From the NCBI RefSeq assembly GCF_004366795.1, contig NZ_SORF01000008.1:1-64000 (forward strand): a DNA stretch of 64,000 nucleotides, read 5' to 3'. Source of the DNA: Alicyclobacillus sacchari. GTDB lineage: Bacteria > Bacillota > Bacilli > Alicyclobacillales > Alicyclobacillaceae. Of the stretch, positions 1-8,991 are shown piece by piece (position 1 is the first letter of the stretch; each line of letters starts with the position of its first letter). Under the pieces are notes generated by a model. It was not told the origin of the DNA and did no database searches. It saw only the letters and a list, made by a program, of their open reading frames with translations. The position numbers were made by a program, and so were the translations under genes.

Positions 1-1
1 G

Positions 2-277
2 ACAGCTGTACTGGGACTCCCGGAGAAAATTCGTCGCCGTCTGCGGACAACCAATGGCGTGGAACGGCTAAACGAAGAGATTCGCAGACGTGAACGCGTG
101 ATCCGCATCTTCTCGAACCGCGAATCAGCGATTCGCCTGATCGGCGCTCTACTCATGGAGATAGACGAAGCATGGACAACGGGGCGCAGATATCTCGATA
201 TGGAGGCGTATTGGGCATGGAGAGAACAGCAAGCATCATCCGCACAAACCGCAAAGGTGCACACGCTACGGGGATAA
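2..277 (+). CDS. IS256-family transposase, C-terminal part
   Basis: Partial gene, open at the left window edge and read in frame from base 2 (91 residues seen). IS256-type DDE transposases cut and paste the element through a circular intermediate. The piece carries the conserved tail of the family: an arginine-rich stretch followed by TTNGVERLNEEIRRRERV, the helix IRIFSNRESAIRLIGALL, and the typical aromatic end around YWAWRE. The catalytic Asp/Asp/Glu residues would lie upstream. An apparent GTG start at 59 is internal to the domain and not real. The tail reaches the usual family end, so there is no sign of decay in what is visible. Confidence 0.85.
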   Translation, partial: TAVLGLPEKIRRRLRTTNGVERLNEEIRRRERVIRIFSNRESAIRLIGALLMEIDEAWTTGRRYLDMEAYWAWREQQASSAQTAKVHTLRG

Positions 278-452
278 CGGGAGGAGCTGTGGTGCGGTGA
301 ACACCGCAGGTGAAGGCTTTGCCCCTTCGTTCCTTATCATCGACCGGCGAAGCGCCTCTTGATGGAGCGACGACGGGACATATTTGATTTGCCGAGGCAA
401 AGCCGTCAAAGGCGGCACGTCGAAACTCAGCACATTCTACATGTAGGGGCAA

Positions 453-476
453 TTTACACACAAATTCGGACTTGAC
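453..476 (+). repeat. IS256-type terminal inverted repeat (right end)
   Basis: Read on the minus strand the element would begin GTCAAGTCCGAATTTGTGTG, which resembles the IS256-family terminus pattern (GATAGTGTCC...TTTTGTGTAAA). It lies at the expected distance past a transposase 3' end. The exact outer boundary is inferred. Confidence 0.6.
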
Positions 477-540
477 CTAAAGAACTGCACCGCAAGCCGA
501 GTGGCCTACGGCGCAGCCTTGAGTTTCGTCTTGTTGGAAG

Positions 541-2277
541 TTAACCCAGAATGGAAAGATCATCCCCAGGATACGAATTTGAAGCGTTTTGTGTTTGAAT
601 CACGGTAGTTGTTCCGCTCTGCGACTGCGTCGTACCTGTCGAACCGTCCGCTTGTTGTCCAGAGACGTTCACCACGGCTGCCGACTGCCCTTGGCCGATG
701 GAGCTATCATGTGCACCCTGGATTTGACCAATATTTGTTCCAGTAGACTGCACCTGTGTTACATTGGTTGCACCATTCGCATGTTGGCCCGAGAGATTCG
801 CGACGCCAGCGGCCTGGTGCTGCGCAGTATCGGAACCACTCGTAGAAGATTGGCCCTGACCAATGCCAGACTGATTGATTTGATACTGACCGTCCGTACT
901 GTTATCGCCAATTTGCCCTGTCGAGCCATTCGCCTGTTGAACTCCCACGTTCAGCACGCCAGCGGCCTGTGTCTGATGCGAGTTGGAGTTGACATTCGTC
1001 TGATCCTGACCGAAGTCATTCAAATTCGACTGCGACTGATATTGGCCGTTTGCTCCTTCTGCAGACTGCACGCCTACATTTACAGCGCCTCCAATTTGCG
1101 TCTGGCTGCGATCCCCACTCAAACCAATTTGCTTTTGGACGGATCCCGTGGATGTCGTCTGAGACTGCATAGTGTCAGTTGAGCCATTGGCAGATTGCAA
1201 GTTCACATTTAGGCTGCCGCTAGCCTGGGTTTGTGGTAGGTACCCTCTTCCCACTTGCCCTTGTGACTGTGCTGTCAAGTATGTGTTGGATTGACTCTGA
1301 AACGTTCCTGATGCCCCTTGAGCCGACTGTCCATCCAGATTCGCCACACCACTGGCCTGCGTTTGTGTAGCCATGCCTCCAACAGCTTTTTGCTGTTGTG
1401 TTGCATTGTTGTTATCTCCCTGTTCTTGCAATGTATCAGTCGATCCATCCGCTTGCTGGCCGCTAAGGTTCACATTCGTATCTAACTGTTTTTGCTCTGC
1501 ACCTGAGATCACACTGTTTTGAGTCTGTGCACTTCCTGTGCTAGTGGTTTGAGCTTGATCGCTCCCCATGGCTCCTTCTGCGGACTGGCCGTCGGCTGTG
1601 AAAACTGCTGTCTTTTGGCTTTGCCCAGTGATTGAAAACAAACTGCCTTGCGTTTGCTGAGCCGTAGTTTGATTTTGTTGTCCTTGAAATACATCCAGCG
1701 ATCCATCCGCACGCTGGCCGGTCAAGGTATGGTTGACAAACGACTGTGACTGCTGTCCGAAGATAGATGCGCCAAGTTGCTGAGATTGTGCAAGCCCCGT
1801 ATCATTAGCTGACTCCTGTGTGTTGTAACCCGCGACACCTGTTGCATCATTTGCGGACTGCACAGATTTCGTTGTGTTGAGCGCTTGCTGGTTTTGTCCG
1901 GAAAGCAACGTCCATTTTCCTGTCTGTGATTGAGCAACAGATGTTGCACCGGACTCTTGTTGGCCAACATCTGTCGATCTATTTGCACTTTCTGTCGCAG
2001 CTGTTACTCCACGATACGTAGCCGTTTGCTGGCTTCCTTCCGATGATGTGTTGCCCTGCGACTGTGCAACCGCCGTACCTGGATCCTGAAGCGTTCCATT
2101 TCCGTAGTCTTGCTGCTGTACAACACCATCTGCTCCGTTTGCCGACTGGCTTAACACGTTTTTCTGCGTAACACTTTGCTGCTGTGGACTAACGCCAGCA
2201 AACGCCATCGGAGAAGCAATAGCCAAAACCGTCACTGCCGCTGCCACTGTCATACCCGCCTTGCCCTTTCCGTTCAT
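541..2277 (-). CDS. Exported Gln/Ser/Asn-rich repetitive protein (578 aa)
   Basis: No recognised family. ATG 2277 is chosen (TTG 2280 also possible) because GGGAGG lies just upstream; longer starts lack a site. Residues 1-27 form a clean signal peptide ending SPMAFA, so the product is exported. The mature part has almost no Lys, Arg, Cys or aromatics and is built of about eleven degenerate units of roughly 45-50 residues. Their core reads like GVxNVxGQQADGSTDxxQxQ, with alternating QxQ and TQA/SG steps. Such Gln/Asn/Ser/Gly repeats with regular Val/Leu recall curlin-like or beta-solenoid fibre subunits, but this is inference only. No sortase motif, SLH domain or membrane anchor is seen. It is divergent from a second Q/S-rich exported protein gene (2730-5393), suggesting a shared surface or matrix role. 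Confidence 0.75.
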   Translation of the reverse strand: MNGKGKAGMTVAAAVTVLAIASPMAFAGVSPQQQSVTQKNVLSQSANGADGVVQQQDYGNGTLQDPGTAVAQSQGNTSSEGSQQTATYRGVTAATESANRSTDVGQQESGATSVAQSQTGKWTLLSGQNQQALNTTKSVQSANDATGVAGYNTQESANDTGLAQSQQLGASIFGQQSQSFVNHTLTGQRADGSLDVFQGQQNQTTAQQTQGSLFSITGQSQKTAVFTADGQSAEGAMGSDQAQTTSTGSAQTQNSVISGAEQKQLDTNVNLSGQQADGSTDTLQEQGDNNNATQQQKAVGGMATQTQASGVANLDGQSAQGASGTFQSQSNTYLTAQSQGQVGRGYLPQTQASGSLNVNLQSANGSTDTMQSQTTSTGSVQKQIGLSGDRSQTQIGGAVNVGVQSAEGANGQYQSQSNLNDFGQDQTNVNSNSHQTQAAGVLNVGVQQANGSTGQIGDNSTDGQYQINQSGIGQGQSSTSGSDTAQHQAAGVANLSGQHANGATNVTQVQSTGTNIGQIQGAHDSSIGQGQSAAVVNVSGQQADGSTGTTQSQSGTTTVIQTQNASNSYPGDDLSILG

Positions 2278-2729
2278 CAACGCTTTTTTCCTCCCTAATA
2301 ATTGCTCTTTATATGGGAACCTCATGTACATACGAATGATCTACAAGAGGATTCCTCCACCCTTAACCCCACGGAGGTTCGCGCTGATGATCCGGCAAAA
2401 CACAACCGTGGTTTGCGCCGGAGTTGTTGTCGATCTCTATCTTGTCTGTCTTTTAACCCAGCCGCTCTGAATCTATTCTCACATCACAATCCTTTAGACC
2501 GATCCCGCTGAAAAATTTTTCTCCCCGTCCGCCGACGCCCGCATCACCACCGCAAAGGTGAAATATCGCCCGTTCTGAGTTTTGCCGGACAACCTACTTT
2601 CCATACGTTGTTTGTAAAATTTTCAGTCATGGGTTTAGCAGAAGCATATTTGCGAAAAGCTGTTCATCAAATAGACAGACTTGAAGTCATAGAAGCAGAT
2701 ACAGACTCAAACAGTGAGGGTGAAAATGG
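2278..2729. other. Divergent intergenic region between two repetitive-protein genes
   Basis: About 450 bases serve as 5' region for both genes. I see the ribosome site of the left gene near 2287-2293 and a 34-codon reading frame at 2629-2733. I cannot identify a convincing -35/-10 pair, operator or terminator in the rest. Confidence 0.4.
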
Positions 2730-2733
2730 GTGA
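2629..2733 (+). CDS. Possible 34-aa small protein coupled to the next gene
   Basis: A short frame with ATG at 2629 encodes a charged peptide beginning MGLAEAYLRKAVHQIDRLEV, rich in Glu/Asp toward its end. Its TGA (2731-2733) overlaps the GTG start of the following gene as GTGA, and the GAGGGTG inside it can act as ribosome site for that gene. Such overlap is typical of translational coupling. No good ribosome site precedes its own ATG and no family is recognised, so it may simply be leader sequence. Confidence 0.35.
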   Translation: MGLAEAYLRKAVHQIDRLEVIEADTDSNSEGENG

Positions 2734-5393
2734 TTAGAAGTTTGGGGATTACGATTGCCGCATCGTTCGCGGGGCTTGCAGGCGGCTATGTGACTGTCCA
2801 CGCGGCGACACAATCGCAGAATCAAAATGCATTCAGTCAACAGTATCAGGGCATTCAGAGTGGCAATAGCAACAGCTTAGAATCCGCCGCACAAACTTCC
2901 GCCATATCAGGAACGCAAATCTTGCAGCTCCCTACTCAATCCACCGCAACCCCTTCCACAAGTTACCATGGATATCAAGCGGTTGCGCAAGAAAGCTCCA
3001 TCGGTACACAGAATGCTAGCTCATCCGAGATTCAACAAACACAAACCATCGGTACAACCGAAAGTCAGAATCAAGAGATCCCCCTTGATGAAAACGTACA
3101 ACCTTTTCTGTCAGGATCACATGATTCCCCCGCTACATCCGTCGATCAATTCGCCGGTTACGCTGTTTTTGATGCATCTGGAAACATGATAAGCGACACA
3201 TTCGGAAATTTAGGTAACGGAGTTCAACACTTCGACGACTTTCAACCCAATATTCCTGTCGTGCTAGTTGTTCGTGCAGTTGATAAACAAGGCAACCCGA
3301 TTGCCAACCCTTCCGCAGCTAGAATTCACTTTCATTCCAATAACCCTGACGGACAAGTGAGTGTTATGGGCAAAGATGTGCATAGTCTGTACATGCCAAT
3401 GGGTTCACTTGGTGTGCCGTTTATATACACAAATTTAGGAAGACAAGCGGGATTTGATGTGATTGACGCTGAAGTTCTGCGAAACTGGTCTACTGCCGCT
3501 TCCATCTGTACTCAAGGCTGGACAGAACCGTCATCCTCAAGTACCTGGTCGCAGACGTCATCCTGGTGGTACTGGGCCTACCGCCGTTCAAAAGGTTCGC
3601 AACAGACCGTCGCCGGCTACGCCGTCTTCGATTTAAATGGCAATCGCCTCAGCGACAGTTTTGGCAGTATGAGTAACGCAACAGCACATTTTGACTGCTT
3701 CCAGCCCAACCAATCTACCATTTTAATTGTCTGTGCGGTTAACTCGGCCGGTATGCCCATTGTCAGTCCAGATAATTGCTATGTGAACTTATACTCCAAC
3801 AATCCGAACGGCACCATATCCGTTGGGGGACACCCAGCTTACGGTATTGAAGTTCCTGAAGGCTCCTACGGTGTGCCATTCGTCTATACAAACGCAGGAA
3901 ATTCACCAAGTTATGACGTGATCGATGCCAGAATATGCAATCCAGGTGTCGTGATCAAATCTGCGTCAAGCCCTTTTGTCCCGACACCCGGTACAGCCAT
4001 ACAAACCGCTGACGTAAATGCGTCACAACAAGAAAGTGCCACGGTGAGTACGCCAGCGATTGCTGTTCAAAGTGAGATGACAAATGTAGGAAGCTCACAA
4101 ACACAGTCGTTCAGCGGGACGACATCTGATACCCAAACGCAATCCAATGGTAGTATCACAAAGCAAACTCAACAAATTTCGACGAACGGACCCGTAAGTT
4201 TCAACCAAATTCAGTCATCAAACACCAGCACATCTCAAGTGCAGTCTACGACGATGTCTTCTCCAGGTAACGAACCTGGTACGACAATGACAATTGCCAT
4301 GAACCAGCTGCAAGCAATACAACCTTCCGACTTGTCATCGTCTGCAGAATCAAATACAGGAAGTCCAATCGTGCAAACATACGCAAGCGGTTCAAATGCC
4401 ACGGCAAGTGCCGACCAATCTCAATCGGCAAGTTTTCAAGTGGCTTCGGTTACGAATCTCTATGTGACGCAGAACGCGACAGCATCGACATCAGGAGTAC
4501 TACTTTCGGAAGGAATAGAAGTCGACTTATCATCCACAGGAAACTCCACCGCAAACACCGGAATTTTGAACGTCTATGTCAATGGACAGTTCTTTCATAC
4601 GTATGACTGCAATGGAACCGTAACCGTCGCGGAGCACCAATCGGCAACTCCTGTGAATCCAAATATACCCACAGGAGACAGTGTGGACGGCCCCAATGAC
4701 AACAGTACATTGAGCGTTGAACAGGGCCAGAGTGCCCAACCCAGCAGCGCTTCGCAACCCAGCAGCGCTTCGCAATCCAGCGGCGCTTCGCAATCCAGCA
4801 GTGCTTCGCAATCCAGCGACACTGCACAATCCAGCAGTGCTTCGCAATCCAGCGACACTGCACAATCCAGCGGCGCTTCGCAATCCAGCGGCGCTTCGCA
4901 ATCCAGCGGCGCTTCGCAATCCAGCAGCGCTTCGCAATCCAGCGGCGCTTCGCAATCCAGCGGCGCTTCGCAATCCAGCGGCGCTACACAATCCAGCGGC
5001 GCTTCGCAATCCAGCAGTGCTTCGCAATCCAGCGACACTGCACAATCCAGCAGTGCTTCGCAATCCAGCGACACTGCACAATCCAGCGGCGCTTCGCAAT
5101 CCAGCGGCGCTACACAATCCAGCGGCGCTACACAATCCAGCGGCGCTGCACAATCCAGCAGTGCTCCGCAATCCAGCGGCGCTTCGCAATCCAGCAGCGC
5201 TGCACAACCCAGCGACACTGCACAATCCAGCGGCGCTTCGCAATCCAGCGGCGCTTCGCAACCCAGTGGGGCCAATCAGCCTACGCCAGGGAACTCCGGT
5301 TCCTCATCCCAAATGTCTCAGGAGTCAGTTTCCAGCAGCGCAACGTTAACCTTCGGCCAAAACGGCCAACAAGTAACCGTACAACTTCCGTAA
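2730..5393 (+). CDS. Large exported protein: duplicated unknown domain plus hexapeptide repeat tail (887 aa)
   Basis: Starts at GTG 2730 behind GAGGG. Residues 1-26 are a signal peptide (hydrophobic core, VHAA cleavage region). Residues 27-140 and 405-560 are Gln/Ser/Thr-rich low complexity resembling the neighbouring 541-2277 product. Residues about 141-249 and 295-403 are two copies of one unknown domain of about 110 residues, each opening GYAVFD.xGN, with H(F)D.FQPN, YSNNP.G and ending GVPF.YTN...DVIDA. Both copies look foldable and beta-rich. Residues 670-849 are 30 tandem hexapeptides of the type QSSGAS, followed by a short tail ending QVTVQLP. The layout (domains on a flexible Ser/Gln stalk) suggests a surface adhesin or matrix protein, but no wall anchor is visible. 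Function unknown. Confidence 0.8.
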   Translation: MIRSLGITIAASFAGLAGGYVTVHAATQSQNQNAFSQQYQGIQSGNSNSLESAAQTSAISGTQILQLPTQSTATPSTSYHGYQAVAQESSIGTQNASSSEIQQTQTIGTTESQNQEIPLDENVQPFLSGSHDSPATSVDQFAGYAVFDASGNMISDTFGNLGNGVQHFDDFQPNIPVVLVVRAVDKQGNPIANPSAARIHFHSNNPDGQVSVMGKDVHSLYMPMGSLGVPFIYTNLGRQAGFDVIDAEVLRNWSTAASICTQGWTEPSSSSTWSQTSSWWYWAYRRSKGSQQTVAGYAVFDLNGNRLSDSFGSMSNATAHFDCFQPNQSTILIVCAVNSAGMPIVSPDNCYVNLYSNNPNGTISVGGHPAYGIEVPEGSYGVPFVYTNAGNSPSYDVIDARICNPGVVIKSASSPFVPTPGTAIQTADVNASQQESATVSTPAIAVQSEMTNVGSSQTQSFSGTTSDTQTQSNGSITKQTQQISTNGPVSFNQIQSSNTSTSQVQSTTMSSPGNEPGTTMTIAMNQLQAIQPSDLSSSAESNTGSPIVQTYASGSNATASADQSQSASFQVASVTNLYVTQNATASTSGVLLSEGIEVDLSSTGNSTANTGILNVYVNGQFFHTYDCNGTVTVAEHQSATPVNPNIPTGDSVDGPNDNSTLSVEQGQSAQPSSASQPSSASQSSGASQSSSASQSSDTAQSSSASQSSDTAQSSGASQSSGASQSSGASQSSSASQSSGASQSSGASQSSGATQSSGASQSSSASQSSDTAQSSSASQSSDTAQSSGASQSSGATQSSGATQSSGAAQSSSAPQSSGASQSSSAAQPSDTAQSSGASQSSGASQPSGANQPTPGNSGSSSQMSQESVSSSATLTFGQNGQQVTVQLP
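4737..5276 (+). repeat. 18-bp tandem repeat array, 30 in-frame copies
   Basis: Thirty units of 18 bases (consensus CAATCCAGCGGCGCTTCG) encode QSSGAS and variants (QSSSAS, QSSDTA, QSSGAT, QPSSAS). Higher-order units such as QSSSAS-QSSDTA occur four times, pointing to recent expansion by slippage or recombination. Because the unit is a multiple of three without stops, all six frames stay open, giving false antisense frames. Confidence 0.97.
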
Positions 5394-5394
5394 T

Positions 5395-5436
5395 GCAAAA
5401 AACGCCGGTATGAGACGCTTGCCTCATACTGGCGTT
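5395..5436 (-). terminator. Rho-independent terminator (mainly for the minus-strand permease)
   Basis: A 14-bp stem pairs 5401-5414 with 5423-5436 (one G-U), loop ACGCTTGC. On the minus strand it is followed by a run of six T. It lies between convergent genes and could also stop plus-strand transcription. Confidence 0.85.
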
Positions 5437-5457
5437 CTAAGTTGCAGTGACTGAAGA

Positions 5458-7047
5458 TTACTCACTCTGCGCCGTGTTCGCATCCCCATCTCGGAAATTT
5501 GGCTTTGCAAAGGCACTTCGTACTCCCCAGACGTAAAACAGCAAGGCCGAAATGGCCACGACCACCATGTCGACCCCGTACGGGATGACGTTGCTGCCGC
5601 CAAACTGCTTACTCCCTAGGAATGAAATCAAAGCCATCCATAGGAAGTAGCCAATTAGCCAGATACCGGAGCGGAGGTGGCGACCTATATCCTGCCAACC
5701 ACCTTTAGCCATGTAATAAAAGTAAATTGGCAATCCGATCACGATGACCACAATCACTTCTCCGGTCAACGGCCATTGCGCCCAGTACAAAATGAGCGAC
5801 GCAAAGATGAACGCGATTGGAGCGATGATGGACATCCCCCGAACCTTTACCGGTCGCTTGACAGCGTCACCCATACGCCGGAACGCAATCACCGAAATCG
5901 GACCGGTCACGTAGGAAATAAGCGTCGCCACGGAGATGACTCCGGACAACTCGCCCCACCCACGAAACATCAGCATGAAGATGTACGCAATCACAAGGTT
6001 CAGCCACATGGCCGCACGCGGCACTCCATACAGAGGATGAATGCGGCCAAAGACCTCAGGGAAGTACCCGTTCTGCTGCATGCCATGCACCATGCGTGCG
6101 GTTGTTGCCGTGTAGGTGATGCCCGTACCCGATGGAGATACGAAGGCATCCAGGAAGAGGACAATGGCCAACCAGTTGACGCCAAGCGACAAGGCGAGGT
6201 CAGCGAATGGCGAGTTCAGATTCAATCCAGCCCATCCGTGCGTCAACATGTTGCCACGCACAGCTCCAATGAACGCGGTCTGCAATAGAAGGTAGATGAC
6301 ACCGGCCAAGAGCACCGATCCAATGACGGCCAGTGGAATATTCCGGCTCGGATTACGCGCTTCCCCGGCCAGGTTCACGGGACTTTGGAAGCCATTAAAA
6401 GCAAAGATAACGCCAGATGTCGCAATTGCAGTCAGCACGCTGGACCAGCCATTGGGCGTGAAGCCGCCGTACTGCGTGAAGTTCTGCCCGTGAAACCCCG
6501 CAACCATTAAGCCGATTACGGTCAAAGTCGGGATGATGAATTTGAAAACCGTGATGAGTGTATTGGAACGCGCAAATATCTTTACCGTCCAATAATTTAA
6601 GAAAAAGTAAATCAGCACAAGTATACCCGCCAACACGAGCCCGGGTGGCGTTAACGTTTTATTGTGATACAACCCATGCGCCCATGCTGCCCAATGCCAC
6701 GGCCAGGAACTCATATATTGGATGGACGCCTCTGCTTCGACCGGAATAACCGAAACGATGGCAATCCAGTTGGCCCACCCAGAAAGAAATCCTACGAACG
6801 AACCGTGTGAATAGTGTGCGTAGCGAACCATGCCGCCCGATTGTGGAAACATTGAGCCTAATTCTGCATACGTGAGGCCAATGAGCAAAATGACGATCAC
6901 GCCTAATATCCAGGCGACAAGTGCACCAGGACCAGCCACTTTAGCGGCTTTCCAGGCACCAAACAGCCAGCCCGAGCCAATAATGGAACCTAGGCCTGTC
7001 ATCGTCAAGGCCAGTAGGCCAATGTCTCGCCGCATGCCTTTCTCCAT
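5458..7047 (-). CDS. APC-superfamily amino acid permease
   Basis: A 529-residue polytopic membrane protein with about 12 transmembrane helices. ATG 7047 is chosen because AAGGAGG sits six bases upstream; a start six codons earlier has no site. The first helix carries the APC hallmark GLGSIIGSGWLFG, where the unwound Gly-rich stretch contacts the substrate amine and carboxylate, and helix 6 has FAFNGFQSPVNLAGE. The WLFGAWKAAK variant resembles Bacillus YveA-type aspartate/acidic amino acid symporters, so that substrate is possible but not shown. It stands alone between a terminator and a long intergenic region facing an aldehyde dehydrogenase gene. Confidence 0.85.
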   Translation of the reverse strand: MEKGMRRDIGLLALTMTGLGSIIGSGWLFGAWKAAKVAGPGALVAWILGVIVILLIGLTYAELGSMFPQSGGMVRYAHYSHGSFVGFLSGWANWIAIVSVIPVEAEASIQYMSSWPWHWAAWAHGLYHNKTLTPPGLVLAGILVLIYFFLNYWTVKIFARSNTLITVFKFIIPTLTVIGLMVAGFHGQNFTQYGGFTPNGWSSVLTAIATSGVIFAFNGFQSPVNLAGEARNPSRNIPLAVIGSVLLAGVIYLLLQTAFIGAVRGNMLTHGWAGLNLNSPFADLALSLGVNWLAIVLFLDAFVSPSGTGITYTATTARMVHGMQQNGYFPEVFGRIHPLYGVPRAAMWLNLVIAYIFMLMFRGWGELSGVISVATLISYVTGPISVIAFRRMGDAVKRPVKVRGMSIIAPIAFIFASLILYWAQWPLTGEVIVVIVIGLPIYFYYMAKGGWQDIGRHLRSGIWLIGYFLWMALISFLGSKQFGGSNVIPYGVDMVVVAISALLFYVWGVRSAFAKPNFRDGDANTAQSE

Positions 7048-7440
7048 GCGATCCCTCCTTAACAAAATACAATCCCGGTTGAGGCTACTCGGACATGTTA
7101 TCCACTTTTTGTGAATCCGATTACAACAAATGGACTCCGGCTTCTCTCGATAGTAATGAAGAATGAAGCCCTACAAGCACACATCCCCAACCTAATGAAT
7201 TTTATGATGAAGAAATCGGGCCAATTTGTCAACGTAGATACTTATTGGGTTTACAATCCAAATCACGCGCACAAATGGTTATCGTAATTTTTTGTATTTT
7301 TAAATGTATACTCAAGTTACACGCGTTGGGTAGGCATATTTCGACAAAACTTCTCATTGATACTCCTTTCTGTAAGGGTTAGGATCCTATATGAAAGCGG
7401 TTTCTGACCACTTTCGTGAAATCTGAGGGAGGGAAACTTG
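7048..7440. promoter_or_regulatory. Divergent permease/aldehyde dehydrogenase control region with a cre-like site
   Basis: An AT-rich 390-base region. At 7392-7405 TGAAAGCGGTTTCT matches the CcpA cre pattern TGWNANCGNTNWCA at 13 of 14 positions and lies 35 bases before the dehydrogenase start, suggesting carbon-catabolite repression. I could not assign a good -35/-10 pair for either gene. Confidence 0.45.
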
Positions 7441-8931
7441 ATGGCTGTCAATCAAGTGGGTAGCTCACTGCATCCGAACGTGATCAATTTCTTACAAGGT
7501 ACAAAGGAATTGTTTATCGATGGTCGGTTTGTCCCTTCGTCGTCCGGAAAAACATTTGAAACGCTGAATCCAGCGACAGAAGAAGTGCTCGCTGTCGTCT
7601 CGGAAGCCGAAGCGGCCGATATCGACAAAGCGGTGAAAGCTGCACGACGAGCGTTCGACGAAGGACCATGGTCAACCATGAGTGGAGCCGAACGCGGACG
7701 CCTCATTTACAAATTGGCCGATTTAATGGAAGAACATCGGCTGGAACTTGCCCAGTTGGATACTCTGGATAACGGTAAACCCATTCGGGAAACGACGAAT
7801 GCAGACGTCCCTCTTGCCATTGAACATTTCCGATACTACGCCGGCTGGGCTAGCAAAGTCGTCGGTCAGACCATACCTGTCGCAGGACACTACTTGAACT
7901 ACACGCGGCACGAACCAGTTGGCGTCGTCGGCCAGATCATCCCATGGAACTTCCCACTCCTCATGGCAGCATGGAAGCTGGGAGCGGCTTTGGCGATGGG
8001 CTGTACCGTCGTTCTCAAGCCAGCGGAGCAAACACCGCTTTCCGCCCTCTACCTCGCGACACTCATTCAAGAAGCTGGGTTTCCCGATGGGGTGGTCAAT
8101 GTCGTCCCTGGATTCGGTGAGACTGCCGGTGCCGCTCTTGTCGATCACCCGCAGGTCGATAAAATCGCATTCACCGGATCGACCGAGGTTGGCAAGTTGA
8201 TTATGCGCCAGGCATCCCAGACCCTAAAGCGCGTTACATTGGAGTTAGGCGGCAAATCACCGAACATCATTCTGCCCGATGCCGACCTGTCGCGCGCAAT
8301 CCCTGGTGCGTTGATGGGCATCATGTTCAACCAAGGGCAGGTTTGTTGCGCAGGATCGCGTCTGTTCGTCCAAAAGAAGGCTTACGATCATGTGGTCGCC
8401 GATCTTGTTTCCTTGGCAAAAAATATCCATCAAGGCGTCGGTATTCAGCCGGATACCGAGATGGGGCCTCTTGTCTCGGACGAACAGCAAGACAAGGTTT
8501 TGCGCTATATCGAGAGTGGTGTGAGCGACGGCGCGGAGTTACTCGTCGGCGGCGGTCGGCCCACAGACCAAGGTTACTTTGTCTCCCCTACGATTTTCGC
8601 CAATGTGCGTGATGACATGACGATTGCCAAAGAGGAAATTTTCGGGCCCGTCGTGGCTGCCATGCCATTCGACGATCTCGACGAAGTGATTCGCCGTGCA
8701 AACCGTTCCGATTACGGTCTGGCTGCGGGGCTGTGGACGGAGAACGTCCGCAATGCTCACTACGTCGCAAGCAAATTAAAGGCGGGAACGGTGTGGGTGA
8801 ACTGTTATAACGTCTTTGATGCGGCAGCGCCATTTGGAGGCTACAAGCAGTCGGGCATCGGTCGCGAAATGGGATCATACGCATTGAACAACTACACAGA
8901 AGTCAAAGACGTGTGGATCAATTTGCAGTGA
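7441..8931 (+). CDS. NAD(P)+-dependent aldehyde dehydrogenase
   Basis: A 496-residue member of the ALDH superfamily, of usual length, oxidising an aldehyde to its acid. ATG 7441 is chosen, eight bases after GAGGGAGGG; TTG 7438 is an alternative. Visible motifs: [14 protein letters not shown] for cofactor binding, FTGSTEVGK, the general base Glu in LELGGKSPN, and the catalytic thiol in GQVCCAGSR (two adjacent Cys, as in betaine/retinal-type ALDHs). The C-terminal [13 protein letters not shown] and YTEVK resemble DhaS/ALDH1-like enzymes, so the substrate could be an aliphatic or amino aldehyde. Monocistronic: a terminator follows and a cre-like site precedes. Confidence 0.92.
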   Translation: MAVNQVGSSLHPNVINFLQGTKELFIDGRFVPSSSGKTFETLNPATEEVLAVVSEAEAADIDKAVKAARRAFDEGPWSTMSGAERGRLIYKLADLMEEHRLELAQLDTLDNGKPIRETTNADVPLAIEHFRYYAGWASKVVGQTIPVAGHYLNYTRHEPVGVVGQIIPWNFPLLMAAWKLGAALAMGCTVVLKPAEQTPLSALYLATLIQEAGFPDGVVNVVPGFGETAGAALVDHPQVDKIAFTGSTEVGKLIMRQASQTLKRVTLELGGKSPNIILPDADLSRAIPGALMGIMFNQGQVCCAGSRLFVQKKAYDHVVADLVSLAKNIHQGVGIQPDTEMGPLVSDEQQDKVLRYIESGVSDGAELLVGGGRPTDQGYFVSPTIFANVRDDMTIAKEEIFGPVVAAMPFDDLDEVIRRANRSDYGLAAGLWTENVRNAHYVASKLKAGTVWVNCYNVFDAAAPFGGYKQSGIGREMGSYALNNYTEVKDVWINLQ

Positions 8932-8946
8932 CGCTTTGATCTCGGC

Positions 8947-8979
8947 CAAAAGGCCCCGCTGATGGCGAGGCCTTTTTCC
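8947..8979 (+). terminator. Rho-independent terminator of the aldehyde dehydrogenase gene
   Basis: AAAAGGCC (8948-8955) pairs with GGCCTTTT (8969-8976) and is followed by a short T run. Confidence 0.8.
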
Positions 8980-8991
8980 TTGGGAATGGTT

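Larger units (their letters stand above)
1..476 (+). mobile_element. Right end of an IS256-family insertion sequence
   Basis: The window opens inside an IS256 (Mutator-type) element. Its transposase C-terminus is read to base 277, and an IS256-like terminal inverted repeat lies at 453-476. The 175 bases between the transposase stop and the repeat hold no convincing gene. The left end lies outside the window, so completeness and target-site duplication cannot be judged. The bases after 476 run 64 nt to the 3' end of the next gene, so the element landed just downstream of it. Confidence 0.8.

Noticed and set aside
4530-5349. Long open frames on both strands across the hexapeptide repeat
   Set aside because: They arise because an 18-bp unit without stops keeps every frame open; only the plus-strand frame from 2730 has a signal peptide, start and folded domains.
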